From: FEN-1297 sp963834015
GTDB taxonomy: Bacteria; Bacteroidota; Ignavibacteria; Ignavibacteriales; Ignavibacteriaceae
Length of the DNA: 64,000 nt
Reading direction: 5' to 3'
Assembly (NCBI GenBank): GCA_963834015.1
Contig: CAWIAG010000002.1
Location: forward strand, 620,001-684,000
In this document: piece by piece, positions 1 through 9,092 of the stretch
Layout of the letters: each line of letters starts with the position of its first letter
Position numbering within the stretch: the first letter of the stretch is position 1
Program-made: the position numbers and the translations under genes
Notes under the pieces: generated by a model
What the model saw: the letters and a program-made list of their open reading frames with translations, nothing else
Told to the model about the DNA's origin: nothing
The model's database searches: none

Positions 1-450
1 TATCTCCAACAGTATATATTTGCCAACAGGATCATTTATTTTTACGTCATCAGTAATTATATATTTTTCAATCCAGCTTCTGATTTTGAATTTATGGGCC
101 TGGCTGCATACAAGTAATTGGTGATCGTCAAAATTTATAATAACAGCAGAATCTATGATTCTTCCCTTTTCCGTAGTAAAGATTGTTTGAGCTACGGAAT
201 TTGACTGAACATCTCTTAACGAATTGGTTGATATCCTGTGAAAGAAATCCATTACATCTTTGCCTTCAAGTTCAAAGATTCCACAACCTGATAATTCCCT
301 TAAACCTACACCATCATTTAAAGAATTGATCTCTTCCTTAGCTGATTCAAAGTATTTAAAAACCTTCCTATCCCCAATAATCTCAGGTATATACCCTGAC
401 TTTTCAAAATATTGTACAAGCGGATCAAGCTTCAACTCACCTTCAGACAT
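1..450 (-). CDS. ygfZ: YgfZ/GcvT-like folate-binding protein (C-terminal part outside window)
   Basis: Partial gene: the reading frame is open from an ATG at 450 down to base 1, giving the first 150 residues. The translation shows the start of the aminomethyltransferase (GcvT) fold, with GVGLRELSGCGIFELEGKD at about residues 48-66, then DFFHRISTNSL and a TEKGRIIDSAVI stretch. These match the YgfZ branch, tetrahydrofolate-binding proteins that support Fe-S enzyme maintenance, rather than true glycine-cleavage T protein. The diagnostic KGCYxGQ motif would lie beyond the window edge, so GcvT itself is not strictly excluded. It is the last gene of a minus-strand run and lies 154 bases beyond the neighbouring lipoprotein gene. 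Confidence 0.7.
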   Translation of the reverse strand, partial: MSEGELKLDPLVQYFEKSGYIPEIIGDRKVFKYFESAKEEINSLNDGVGLRELSGCGIFELEGKDVMDFFHRISTNSLRDVQSNSVAQTIFTTEKGRIIDSAVIINFDDHQLLVCSQAHKFKIRSWIEKYIITDDVKINDPVGKYILLEI

Positions 451-604
451 TACATTCCTTAATTAATAGATAAAATAAATTATTGTATAAGAAATACAGG
501 CTATAATAAAATTTTAAATCAGAGCCTTCTTATCAGCCCATTATATGGGAAAGAAAATTAATTAATAAAATTAGTAAAATTGAATTATAAAGATAATGAA
601 AAAA

Positions 605-1462
605 TCAATAAGGGCGAGTCTGGCGATGGTTACGGGTGTTCACATACACACTGTCTTTTACATCCCATATAAATGCAATGGAATCTTTCACTAATACTCT
701 GTCAGAGTAGTTATAATAAAGGTATTCATAATAATCAGGATACTTATCATTATTAACGTTTGCAATAGTTCTTTGAAAATCAATTCCTTTATAAGTCATT
801 AATAAGTGGGGCAATTGGGTTAGTCCATTAATTAGAAAATAATTATAATCTATATGACCTACACCGCGTGCGTAATGAAAATCTATTTTAACAAAAGGAG
901 TCCCATTAAAAGACCACCTTTCCATAGTCATATTATTAAAACCGCCATCATCAGGAACAGGCGACTCCCAAATTTTTGCAAAAGTACCGTTATCACACTT
1001 AAATAATGTAAGATAGAAAAATGCTGTCCCAAGCCTGGTGCTGTCTAAATCTATAAAACTTTCATCATACCCTACTATATTTTTCGGTTCAATTAATCTT
1101 TCCCCCGGTTTTGATCTAGCAATCAGCGCAAAAATATAGGTGCCATCGCTCTGTTCAGAATAAATTACGGCAGGTTTGGGGATATTGAATGTTAGAGTTT
1201 TATCAAAATTTACGAGGTAAGAACCCTGCGGGTAATTTGCAAGTACATAAGCGATTAATGATAAAGTATCGCATGGATTTCTATTTCCAGCCTGAGCTTC
1301 TTTAACACCCAAGTTGTATTGTTGAATTTGTGCATCTTTATCCGGTGAGGTGGCAACATCTTCACCAGGGGCTTTTACTTCTTCATTTGTTTTTTTACCG
1401 CAAGTATAAAACATGAAAGAAGTGGCAATTACCAGTAATAATAGTATATACTTTTTAATCAT
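605..1462 (-). CDS. Hypothetical lipoprotein
   Basis: A 285-residue protein with a lipoprotein signal: basic MIKK, a hydrophobic stretch to about residue 18, and Cys21 in FYTC followed by GKKTNEE, a Lys/Glu-rich tether. The lipobox is not canonical (Tyr-Thr before Cys) but suits the relaxed Bacteroidota pattern. The rest shows no catalytic motif I recognise; it contains many aromatic residues and reads as a beta-rich extracytoplasmic domain. There are two Cys beyond the lipobox Cys (near CDTLS and FKCDNG) that could form a disulfide. It lies alone between the dipeptidase and the YgfZ-like gene, on the same strand. Function unknown. Confidence 0.7.
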   Translation of the reverse strand: MIKKYILLLLVIATSFMFYTCGKKTNEEVKAPGEDVATSPDKDAQIQQYNLGVKEAQAGNRNPCDTLSLIAYVLANYPQGSYLVNFDKTLTFNIPKPAVIYSEQSDGTYIFALIARSKPGERLIEPKNIVGYDESFIDLDSTRLGTAFFYLTLFKCDNGTFAKIWESPVPDDGGFNNMTMERWSFNGTPFVKIDFHYARGVGHIDYNYFLINGLTQLPHLLMTYKGIDFQRTIANVNNDKYPDYYEYLYYNYSDRVLVKDSIAFIWDVKDSVYVNTRNHRQTRPY

Positions 1463-1650
1463 ATTTCTATAAATAAAGAACCTAAAAATATCTTTTTAAA
1501 CATCAATAATTATGCCGAACTTCACATTCACAATCACAATTAATATTAATGCTAAAAATTATAAAAAAACAATGTAAATTTTAAAAGTACGATTTCAATA
1601 AAGCATAACTACTTAATTTTAATTATCAGTCTCAGAATCGAACATATAAA

Positions 1651-3072
1651 TTATAATGAAAATTCTTTCATAAAGTAAGCCGAACTGATTATTCCAAGCC
1701 TAAAATGATTTAGATTGAAATGCTCATTAGGCGCATGGAGGTTTTCACTATTTAGTCCAAGTCCCATCAAAACAACAGGAGCATTAAGTTTCTTTGAAAA
1801 AACAGTTACAATAGGTACGGAACCTCCTTCCCTCATAAATACAATTTTTTTATTAAATGCTTTTTCCATTGATTTTGCTGCCGCAATTGTTGCAAAATTA
1901 TCTAACGGAGTTAGAATGGGGTATGCGCCGTTCAAATTTTTCATTTCAACTTTAACCGATTTAGGAGCAATGGATTTGATATACTTTGTAAAAAGTTTTG
2001 CTATTTTATTAGGATCCTGGTTAGGAACGAGGCGCATACTAATTTTTGCAGAGGCTTTTGAAGGGATTACAGTTTTAGCTCCCTTACCTGTAAAACCACC
2101 CCAAATACCATTACAGTCCAGTGTAGGTCTCACCCAAATCCGCTCCAAAGTGGTATATCCTTTTTCACCATCCAGCATTCGAACACCGGTTTCCGCGGCA
2201 AATTTCTTTTCTGAAAATTTTAATTTTTTAATATTTTCTTTTTCTTTAGTAGTAATTTTTAATACATCATCATAAAAATGAGGAATATTAATTCTTCCGT
2301 TTTTATCGTGAAGTTTTGCTATTATTTCCGCTAGAATATTAATTGGATTGCCTACGGCGCCTCCGTATGTTCCCGAATGTAAATCAGCTTTGGGGCCGGA
2401 AACTTCAAGTTCAATATATGAAAGACCGCGTAAGCCATAAGTAAGAGTAGGTATTCCTTCATCAAATAATGCAGTATCCGATATCAATACTGCATCGCAT
2501 TTTAATATTTCAGCATTATTATTAATAAATGATTCCAGGTTTTGGCTACCCGTTTCTTCTTCGCCTTCAATAATAAACTTCACATTCAGGGGCAGACTTC
2601 CGTCAACTTTGAAAAAAGATTCAACACTTTTAAAATGCATGAATATTTGTCCCTTATCATCAGTAGTACCCCGTGCATAGATTTTCCCATCTTTTATAAC
2701 CGGATCAAATGGAGGCGTCTCCCATAATTCAACCGGATCGACAGGCTGCACATCATAATGTCCGTAAATAAGTACAACAGGCTTACCCGGAGCTCCCAAC
2801 CATTCACCATAAACCAGTGGATGACCTTCAGTTTTAAATATTTCAACTCTGCTCATACCTGCATTATGTAACATATTTGCCACATACGAAGCACATCGGT
2901 TTATATCTTCTTTATGTTCCGGAAGCATACTTATGCTGGGGATACTTAAGAACTCTTTTAATTCCTCATGGAATATGCCGATACTACTTTGGATGTAGTC
3001 AACAATTTCATTCAATGTATCTCTCCTTAAAAATTCTTCATTCGCTATTTCAGATACTTTTATTGTATGCAT
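1651..3072 (-). CDS. M20 family metallo-dipeptidase
   Basis: A 473-residue cytosolic peptidase of the M20 (carnosinase/DapE/PepV-like) family. The zinc ligands are visible: GHYDVQP with His105 and Asp107, the bridging Asp in GTTDDKG near 138, and EGEEETGS with catalytic Glu172 and metal Glu173. A late His occurs in SENLHAPNE. The lid domain lies at about residues 205-370. It is expected to cleave dipeptides or short N-terminal peptides; the exact substrate cannot be read from sequence. The ATG at 3072 adds about 20 residues before the family's usual start, but no better in-frame start is present. The gene is divergent from lptF across a 376-base gap. Confidence 0.85.
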   Translation of the reverse strand: MHTIKVSEIANEEFLRRDTLNEIVDYIQSSIGIFHEELKEFLSIPSISMLPEHKEDINRCASYVANMLHNAGMSRVEIFKTEGHPLVYGEWLGAPGKPVVLIYGHYDVQPVDPVELWETPPFDPVIKDGKIYARGTTDDKGQIFMHFKSVESFFKVDGSLPLNVKFIIEGEEETGSQNLESFINNNAEILKCDAVLISDTALFDEGIPTLTYGLRGLSYIELEVSGPKADLHSGTYGGAVGNPINILAEIIAKLHDKNGRINIPHFYDDVLKITTKEKENIKKLKFSEKKFAAETGVRMLDGEKGYTTLERIWVRPTLDCNGIWGGFTGKGAKTVIPSKASAKISMRLVPNQDPNKIAKLFTKYIKSIAPKSVKVEMKNLNGAYPILTPLDNFATIAAAKSMEKAFNKKIVFMREGGSVPIVTVFSKKLNAPVVLMGLGLNSENLHAPNEHFNLNHFRLGIISSAYFMKEFSL

Positions 3073-3448
3073 TTAAAATTATAACAGATTTGACTTTATC
3101 ATTGATTGCAAGTAAAAATATTTATTATAATGTGGTGAATTAAATATAATAATTGAGCCGCACAAAGACTTTATAAACACTTATTATAACATAAGAAAAT
3201 GATTTATAACTTGGAACAATTATTCTAACTATTTTTAATTTAAATATATTGTGATATGGTACGTGAGGCTGGATAGATATAAATTACACCGGTCAATTTA
3301 CACGGAATAATATTTTATGTATTTTAACAAACCCATTCAAATATTGGACAATACTAGATTTACTTAATTATATTTTACTCCAGTTTTAAATTATCAAATT
3401 CACACTCTACAACTTGTTAAACTTTAACTGCTTTTATATATTATCGGC
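3073..3448. other. Intergenic region between divergent dipeptidase and lptF genes
   Basis: 376 AT-rich bases without a convincing gene or RNA. Apart from the promoter-like sequence immediately before lptF, I see no strong hairpin, repeat or conserved motif. The dipeptidase promoter must also lie here but I could not place it. Confidence 0.5.
3414..3442 (+). promoter_or_regulatory. Putative promoter of lptF-lptG
   Basis: TTGTTA at 3414-3419 and TATATT at 3437-3442 are separated by exactly 17 bases. A transcript starting about seven bases downstream would begin at or next to the first ATG (3449), implying a leaderless mRNA or use of the second ATG at 3461. Read by eye only. Confidence 0.45.
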
Positions 3449-4840
3449 ATGATTTTATCAATGTATATACTCAGAAATCACGTAGTACCTTTCGTATTTT
3501 CCATCATAACTTTGATGTGTATATTTCTTCTACAATTTCTGATGAAATTTGCTGACAGGCTGGTTGGAAAGGGCCTTGATGTTTGGGTAATAATAAAATT
3601 AATTACCTTTAACCTTGCATGGATGGTTGTACTGGTTATACCAATGGCAACCTTAGTGGCAACTCTAATGGCATTTGGCAATATGTCACAGAATAACGAA
3701 GTGACAATAATGAAATCTTCCGGTTCAAGTCTTTATAGGATGATGTTAGCACCTTTTCTTGCGAGTATTGTAGTTGGCTACTTGTTGTTTGTTTTCAATG
3801 ATGATGTTCTTCCTGATGCAAATCACCATGCAAAACTTTTAATGGAGGATATTTCAAGACAAAAACCAACTCTTTCATTAGAGCCCGGGGTATTTTCTCA
3901 GGAGGTTGCAAACTATGCAATTCTTGTTAAGGGAATAAACAAAAACACTAACGAACTTCAAGATGTTGTAATTTATGATTACACTGATCCCTCACAAGTA
4001 AATATAGTTACTGCCCGCGAAGGCAAGATTTATTTTTCTAAAGATCAGGCAAAATTATTGATGGATCTTTGGGACGGGGAGATTCATCAGTCAAGTATAA
4101 ATCAAAGTGATCTTTACCGTAAGCTACTTTTTAAGAAACACCGGATTACAATGAATGGGGATCAATTTTCATTTCAACAATCAGGACCAGGCGGGCCAAG
4201 AGGTGACAGGGAACTTGGTACACATGCTATGCTTACCATTGTAGACAGTTTAACCAAAATAAGAAATGTTTCATTTAAAAGCCTGCAAATAGAATCAGAA
4301 AGATATCTCTTAATAAACAGCAGCAGCCCTTTCTCATATTCACAATTGCCAGTAGTTAAGGTGCAAAATCCTGATGTGGTTTTCAGCAGAGCGCTTGAAA
4401 AAATCCGTACTTCAAAAAATATTGTTCTGGCAAGCTTCCGCTCCGAAGAATCTATCCAGGAACAAGTTAATTCATATATGGTTGAAATCCATAAAAAATA
4501 TGCCCTACCGGTAGCATGCATTGTATTTATTTTAATAGGCGCCCCATTAGGAGTAATGGTGAGGAAAGGCGGATTTGGAGTTGCAGCCAGCATAAGCTTA
4601 TTCTTCTTTGTTATATACTGGGCTTTCCTGATAGGCGGCGAAAAACTGGCTGATAGAAATTTTATTACTCCCTTCTGGGGGATGTGGTCAGCAAATATAC
4701 TGCTTAGTGTTGCCGGAATTATTTTAACAACTAAGACTATCCAGGAAACTATTTTAATTAATTTCAATTTTCTTAAGAAACTTATCCCGAAGCACTGGAG
4801 AATGTTATCCCAGGATAATGAAGAAGTACAATCATCATGA
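3449..4840 (+). CDS. lptF: LPS export permease, LptF type
   Basis: A YjgP/YjgQ-family permease of 463 residues, part of the inner-membrane LptB2FG transporter that extracts lipopolysaccharide for export. The N-terminal half has three hydrophobic segments (about 9-28, 48-72, 98-118) around a conserved NEVTIMKSSGSSLYRMM coupling region. A periplasmic beta-jellyroll-like part follows (about 130-330), then C-terminal membrane helices with the GAPLGVMVRKGGFGVA signature near 370-388. The FLLQFLMKFADRL start matches LptF better than LptG. ATG codons at 3449 and 3461 are both possible; YILRN right after the second is the family's normal N-terminus. lptG follows 32 bases downstream. The long Gln/Gly/Pro-rich loop near 240-260 is not typical. 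Confidence 0.85.
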   Translation: MILSMYILRNHVVPFVFSIITLMCIFLLQFLMKFADRLVGKGLDVWVIIKLITFNLAWMVVLVIPMATLVATLMAFGNMSQNNEVTIMKSSGSSLYRMMLAPFLASIVVGYLLFVFNDDVLPDANHHAKLLMEDISRQKPTLSLEPGVFSQEVANYAILVKGINKNTNELQDVVIYDYTDPSQVNIVTAREGKIYFSKDQAKLLMDLWDGEIHQSSINQSDLYRKLLFKKHRITMNGDQFSFQQSGPGGPRGDRELGTHAMLTIVDSLTKIRNVSFKSLQIESERYLLINSSSPFSYSQLPVVKVQNPDVVFSRALEKIRTSKNIVLASFRSEESIQEQVNSYMVEIHKKYALPVACIVFILIGAPLGVMVRKGGFGVAASISLFFFVIYWAFLIGGEKLADRNFITPFWGMWSANILLSVAGIILTTKTIQETILINFNFLKKLIPKHWRMLSQDNEEVQSS

Positions 4841-4872
4841 TGATTTTAGAAACAGGGTTATAATAAGAATAA

Positions 4873-5955
4873 ATGAAAATTATAGATAAATATCTAATTA
4901 AGCAGTTTCTTCAGACAATTATTTTTGGAATAATTTCATTTACACTGATTTTTGTAATCATTAATATGGTTGAAAATATTGGAAATTTTTTGGATCAAAA
5001 CGTACCATTTTCCATTATTCTTAATTATTATATTGTATTCAGCCCGGAAATAATAAAATTAATGACTCCCGTGGCTGTTTTGTTTGCAGCACTATTTACA
5101 GCGGGTAAGGCGGCCAGCTTAAGTGAATTAACTGCTATCAAAGCCGGTGGTGTAAGTTTATACAGGTTTATGGTGCCCTTTCTTCTAACTGCGTTTGTTA
5201 TAAGCTTGTTCTCGGTATATTTTGCCGGTTATGTAGTACCTTTGGCAAACGAAACAAAGGAAAAAATCGAAGTTAAGTATCTGGATTCAGGATACAACTA
5301 TCTCGGCAGTAACATATTCTTCCAGGATTCTAAAACAAGAATTGTCAGTATTTCTTACTTTGATAATTCCCGGAATCAGGCTATCAGAGTAAGTATTGAA
5401 GAATTTGCAAATGACGATCCTACCAGAATTATATCGAGAATAGACGCTCAAAGTATGATTTATGATACTGTAGCACATGCCTGGATAGCAAATAACGGAA
5501 TTCAGCGAACTTTAGATCTAGAAAACCAGAGTGCATTATTTTTCAAAACATTGAAAATTACTTACCTAAATTTTAAGCCGGAAGATTTATTTTCCAAACA
5601 ACAGAAACCTGAGAATATGAATCTTCGCGAACTCAATAAGTTAATAGATTCACAAAAGCGTGCCGGTAATGATCCCACAAGTACTTTAATTGAATATTAT
5701 TCACGTATTTCGTTCCCTATGGCAAGTATTATTGTTGTGTTTTTCGGCCTGCCGATTTCAGCTAATAAAAGAAGAGGCGGACTTGCAGTACAGGTAGGAG
5801 TAAATATACTTGTAACTTTTATTTATCTTGTTTTTATGCAGATAAGCCTTGCATTTGGAAAGAACGGGGCATTAAGCCCCATGCTTACTGCATGGTCAGC
5901 TAACCTGATATTTCTTGCTGCGGCTTTGATTAACCTGCCAAGAGTGCCACAATAA
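4873..5955 (+). CDS. lptG: LPS export permease, LptG type
   Basis: A second YjgP/YjgQ permease (360 residues), the expected partner of the preceding LptF-like protein. MKIIDKYLIKQFLQTI is the typical cytosolic amphipathic start. Hydrophobic helices lie at about 14-34, 58-80 and 100-120, the coupling segment is LSELTAIKAGGVSLYRFM, and the C-terminal GLPISANKRRGGLAVQVG matches the family. The periplasmic domain is at about 125-270. The assignment to LptG rather than LptF rests on gene order and length, so the two names could be swapped. It is convergent with the S8 protease gene 101 bases away. Confidence 0.85.
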   Translation: MKIIDKYLIKQFLQTIIFGIISFTLIFVIINMVENIGNFLDQNVPFSIILNYYIVFSPEIIKLMTPVAVLFAALFTAGKAASLSELTAIKAGGVSLYRFMVPFLLTAFVISLFSVYFAGYVVPLANETKEKIEVKYLDSGYNYLGSNIFFQDSKTRIVSISYFDNSRNQAIRVSIEEFANDDPTRIISRIDAQSMIYDTVAHAWIANNGIQRTLDLENQSALFFKTLKITYLNFKPEDLFSKQQKPENMNLRELNKLIDSQKRAGNDPTSTLIEYYSRISFPMASIIVVFFGLPISANKRRGGLAVQVGVNILVTFIYLVFMQISLAFGKNGALSPMLTAWSANLIFLAAALINLPRVPQ

Positions 5956-6056
5956 TTCCAACTTATATTTAAGGTTAATCTGTCTCAATAGTATATGGTT
6001 AGGCCTAATTAATATTGTGAAATGAAATAATAGTTCTAATAAGCGTTTTAAATTGA

Positions 6057-8039
6057 TTATTTAATCATAACCATTTTATTACTGAACCTATTACCACCGA
6101 GAGTGAGCATGAAATAATAAATGCCGCTGGCACATTTCGCTCCGTGATCATCTTTACCGTTCCAAAAAACAGTATTTTTTCCTGCGATCACCGTTCCGTT
6201 AATTAACGTCCTAATTTTCTGTCCTATTGAATTGTAGATAATTAATCTTACGTTCTGGTTTGAACTTGCATAAAAATCTATAGCAGTGAACTGATAGTTA
6301 GGGTTAAATGGATTTGGATAATTATTACTGAGTGTACCCGTTTCAGTAGTACGGTTACTTGTAACCGAGGTTACAATATTTGATTGACCGTATTTAAAGT
6401 TGTAAAATCCGGCTGATGGTTCACGGTAATTGTTGCCTGTGCTGTCCGTATATGAAAAATAAAAATTTAATTCCTGACTGTCAGCTAGTTGTGGTACAGC
6501 AAAACTATATTTTAACTTTCCGTCGTATGAAAGAGTGTAAGTACTAAACACGGACGAATTTAACGAAAAGGATATGCTGGCATTTGATACACCATTAGCA
6601 GAAAAAAATATCTTATTAATCCTGTAATTACCTAAGGTATCAGAAAGGTTAGGATATGAAATTGCCTTTTCAGCAGAAATTAATCCATACCCGAGGTTAT
6701 TATTTGGTGTATTAAAGTTAGCGCTTGTTTCGAGAATTAAATTTCTCGCCTGCACATTAGTAAGATATGGATACGCAGAAAGGAGTAATGCCCCAATACC
6801 GCTAGCTATAGGAGTGGAAAATGATGTGCCGTCTCCTACTTCATAACTGCTAAAACCGCTGCTGACATCGGCACCATATGTTTCAACACCTTGAGCAACT
6901 ACATCAGGTTTTATCCGGCCATCAGCAGTTGGACCGCGGGAACTGAAACCAGCTAAATTATTTTCGGAATCAACAGCTCCGGCTGCAATAATATCCAGTG
7001 CATCAGCGGGAGTATCTATTATATTCCATGAATCTCCCCCCTCATTACCAGCTGCAGTAAATGTTAATACTCCTCTTTGAAATGCAAGATTTGCTGCTTT
7101 TGCACAGATTGTGGTTATTCCATTCATATCTGCAAGTGTATAGGAATAGGTTGAATCATCAAAAATATTATATCCTAAAGAACTTGTTGTTACATCAACG
7201 CCCTGTTCTTCCATCCATTCAAGTGCAGCACCATAATTATCTTCTTCAATATGTGATTCACTCCTGTCATCTTCGGTTTTAGCAAGAATAAAACTGGCAC
7301 CATATGCAGAACCTATGATAGAACTATCTTTATATCCCCCGATAATTGAAAAAACCATTGTGCCATGATACCCGTAAACCGTGTTTTGAGAAGGTTGTGG
7401 CGCCGTTGAAGTATCATGGAATACAAAATTATATTCTTTTATAACTTTCGCATTAACTAATGATTCATGTTCTTTCCAGATAAAACCGTCATCGAGAATC
7501 CCGACTATAACTCCTGCTCCATTTATTCCTTTTGAATGTACAATTGGAATATCCGATAAATTAAGTTGGCCGTAAGTATCACCATAATGAGCCATTGCAG
7601 GTGTCCCTGACTTTTTTTCAATCCCGGTTTTTGAAAAATTTTTTTCCTGTTTAAACTTAAATATTTTCACCGGTTCAATAGATTGAACAAATGGTAACGC
7701 CCAGACTTGTTTTATTTGCCCTGTTGTAAGATAAGCAGATACTGCATTAAACCATCTGAGCTGATTTTCAATTTTAATCCCCAAACCCTGTATATTATTT
7801 ATATAATCTTTATTTAGGGAAATATCTTCAAAAGTAATTGTATTATTCTTACCCATTACTTTCTCTCTGCGGGCAATACTGTGGGCTGTTAAATGTTTAA
7901 TCGCATTTAAAAAGTCAGCGCTATTTTTATCAAGAACATTAGCTGGATTTATTCCTTTATCCTTAAAATATATTAAATATTTATTTTGAGAAAAAGTAAA
8001 AGGTATTATCAACAAACAGAGTATCAATATTTTCTTCAT
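6057..8039 (-). CDS. Secreted S8 (subtilisin-like) serine protease with T9SS sorting domain
   Basis: Starting at the ATG at 8039 the protein begins MKKILILCLLIIPFTFSQ, a clean signal peptide; a longer frame reaches 8087 but adds only an implausible N-terminus. The catalytic triad is Asp183 (GILDDGF), His225 (GYHGTMV) and Ser406 (GTSFSTP), numbered from 8039, with the oxyanion Asn in AAGNEGG. The C-terminal 95 residues are a type IX secretion type-A sorting domain: NNYPNPFNPNYQF, a FlgD-like Ig fold with NSIGQKIRTL, and a basic hydrophobic end. The product should cross the outer membrane and be anchored or released outside. No other T9SS gene is in the window. A propeptide probably spans about residues 20-140. 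Confidence 0.9.
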   Translation of the reverse strand: MKKILILCLLIIPFTFSQNKYLIYFKDKGINPANVLDKNSADFLNAIKHLTAHSIARREKVMGKNNTITFEDISLNKDYINNIQGLGIKIENQLRWFNAVSAYLTTGQIKQVWALPFVQSIEPVKIFKFKQEKNFSKTGIEKKSGTPAMAHYGDTYGQLNLSDIPIVHSKGINGAGVIVGILDDGFIWKEHESLVNAKVIKEYNFVFHDTSTAPQPSQNTVYGYHGTMVFSIIGGYKDSSIIGSAYGASFILAKTEDDRSESHIEEDNYGAALEWMEEQGVDVTTSSLGYNIFDDSTYSYTLADMNGITTICAKAANLAFQRGVLTFTAAGNEGGDSWNIIDTPADALDIIAAGAVDSENNLAGFSSRGPTADGRIKPDVVAQGVETYGADVSSGFSSYEVGDGTSFSTPIASGIGALLLSAYPYLTNVQARNLILETSANFNTPNNNLGYGLISAEKAISYPNLSDTLGNYRINKIFFSANGVSNASISFSLNSSVFSTYTLSYDGKLKYSFAVPQLADSQELNFYFSYTDSTGNNYREPSAGFYNFKYGQSNIVTSVTSNRTTETGTLSNNYPNPFNPNYQFTAIDFYASSNQNVRLIIYNSIGQKIRTLINGTVIAGKNTVFWNGKDDHGAKCASGIYYFMLTLGGNRFSNKMVMIK

Positions 8040-8146
8040 ATGATTTAAAAATTGAATTTTTGAAGAACTGCCAACGATTAAAATCACTTTCTGTTAATAT
8101 ATATTACATGTTCCAAACTAAAAAACACATTTCTAGTACCATTAAT

Positions 8147-9076
8147 TTAATGAATAATCTTAAGTATCCGGTTCCACCTGATGCAATGGGAAAAATCATA
8201 TATACTTTTCATCCTACCAGGAAAATCACAAGACCAATATATCAGGAAAGCTTCACCGATAATATTATCTTCCTGCAAAAATCCCCAATAGCGGCTGTCC
8301 ATACTATCATCACGGTTGTCTCCCATTACAAAATAATAATTTTTTGTAAAGGTATACTTTCTAACAGGTTTGCCGCTTATTGTAATTACAGTACCTTCGA
8401 CACTTACAGATTTATAATTTGTTTCACGTTCAATGAATATTCCCCAGTCATTTATATTCTTTGGGTTTAGATCAACTTTTATCCCTTTTTTAGGGATGAT
8501 AATTGGCCCATAATTATCAATATTCCAATCTCTTCCCGGTGGAAAAACTCTTTTATCAGATTCACCGCTACTGAAAATGTCAGACCTGGATATTATAGCT
8601 TCAGGAGGTAAAGGGATAAGATGATTATTTAGATATACTATTTTATTTTTGATTTGAATTGTATCACCTGGACAACCAATAATACGCTTAATATAATCTA
8701 TTTCTTCGCGGGTATTAATTTCATTTAGATTACCGGGAAACCTGAACACTATTATATCATTCATTTTGGGTTCGAATGTTTTAATAAGCTTAATACTAGG
8801 TATATTAATATTCGTAAGTGGTATAACTCTTGGCGTTGAAATAGAATAAGCAGATTTATTTACGAAAATATAATCACCTGCCCGCAAAGTATTTTCCATT
8901 GATCCTGTTGGTATAATGTCTGCTTCAATAAAAAACATTTTTATAATCAACGCCGCGGCAAAAGCGATAAGTGTTGCACGAATTAGCTCTCTAGATTTAA
9001 AATGAAAATACGGTCTGCGCGACTTATTTAGATTTTGGATTGAACTATGAATATTTTGAAACTCCCGGGGACGCAA
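8147..9076 (-). CDS. lepB: Signal peptidase I
   Basis: Membrane-bound serine/lysine protease that removes signal peptides from secreted proteins. One hydrophobic helix at about 34-50 is followed by PTGSMENTL with catalytic Ser59. Box D IDYIKRIIGCPGD carries the general-base Lys130, and box E is GDNRDDSMDSRYWG. At 309 residues it is longer than Gram-positive SipS and similar to Bacteroidota/Chlorobi forms with an inserted loop (about 145-220). The start used is TTG at 9076, since no ATG or GTG lies between the lepA stop and the membrane helix; the exact N-terminus is uncertain. The gene follows lepA by 16 bases, a widely conserved pairing, so both are probably co-transcribed. Confidence 0.9.
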   Translation of the reverse strand: MRPREFQNIHSSIQNLNKSRRPYFHFKSRELIRATLIAFAAALIIKMFFIEADIIPTGSMENTLRAGDYIFVNKSAYSISTPRVIPLTNINIPSIKLIKTFEPKMNDIIVFRFPGNLNEINTREEIDYIKRIIGCPGDTIQIKNKIVYLNNHLIPLPPEAIISRSDIFSSGESDKRVFPPGRDWNIDNYGPIIIPKKGIKVDLNPKNINDWGIFIERETNYKSVSVEGTVITISGKPVRKYTFTKNYYFVMGDNRDDSMDSRYWGFLQEDNIIGEAFLIYWSCDFPGRMKSIYDFSHCIRWNRILKIIH

Positions 9077-9092
9077 ACTGTATACCTGTTTT

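Noticed and set aside
260..466. Plus-strand 68-residue ORF
   Set aside because: It lies antisense to the YgfZ-like coding frame, which has clear family motifs; no ribosome site or homology.
1715..2275. Plus-strand 186-residue ORF opposite the dipeptidase
   Set aside because: Shadow of a well-supported M20 peptidase; its sequence is low in charged residues, as expected for an antisense frame.
4174..4767. Minus-strand 197-residue ORF opposite lptF
   Set aside because: Antisense to the membrane-helix part of LptF; no own motifs.
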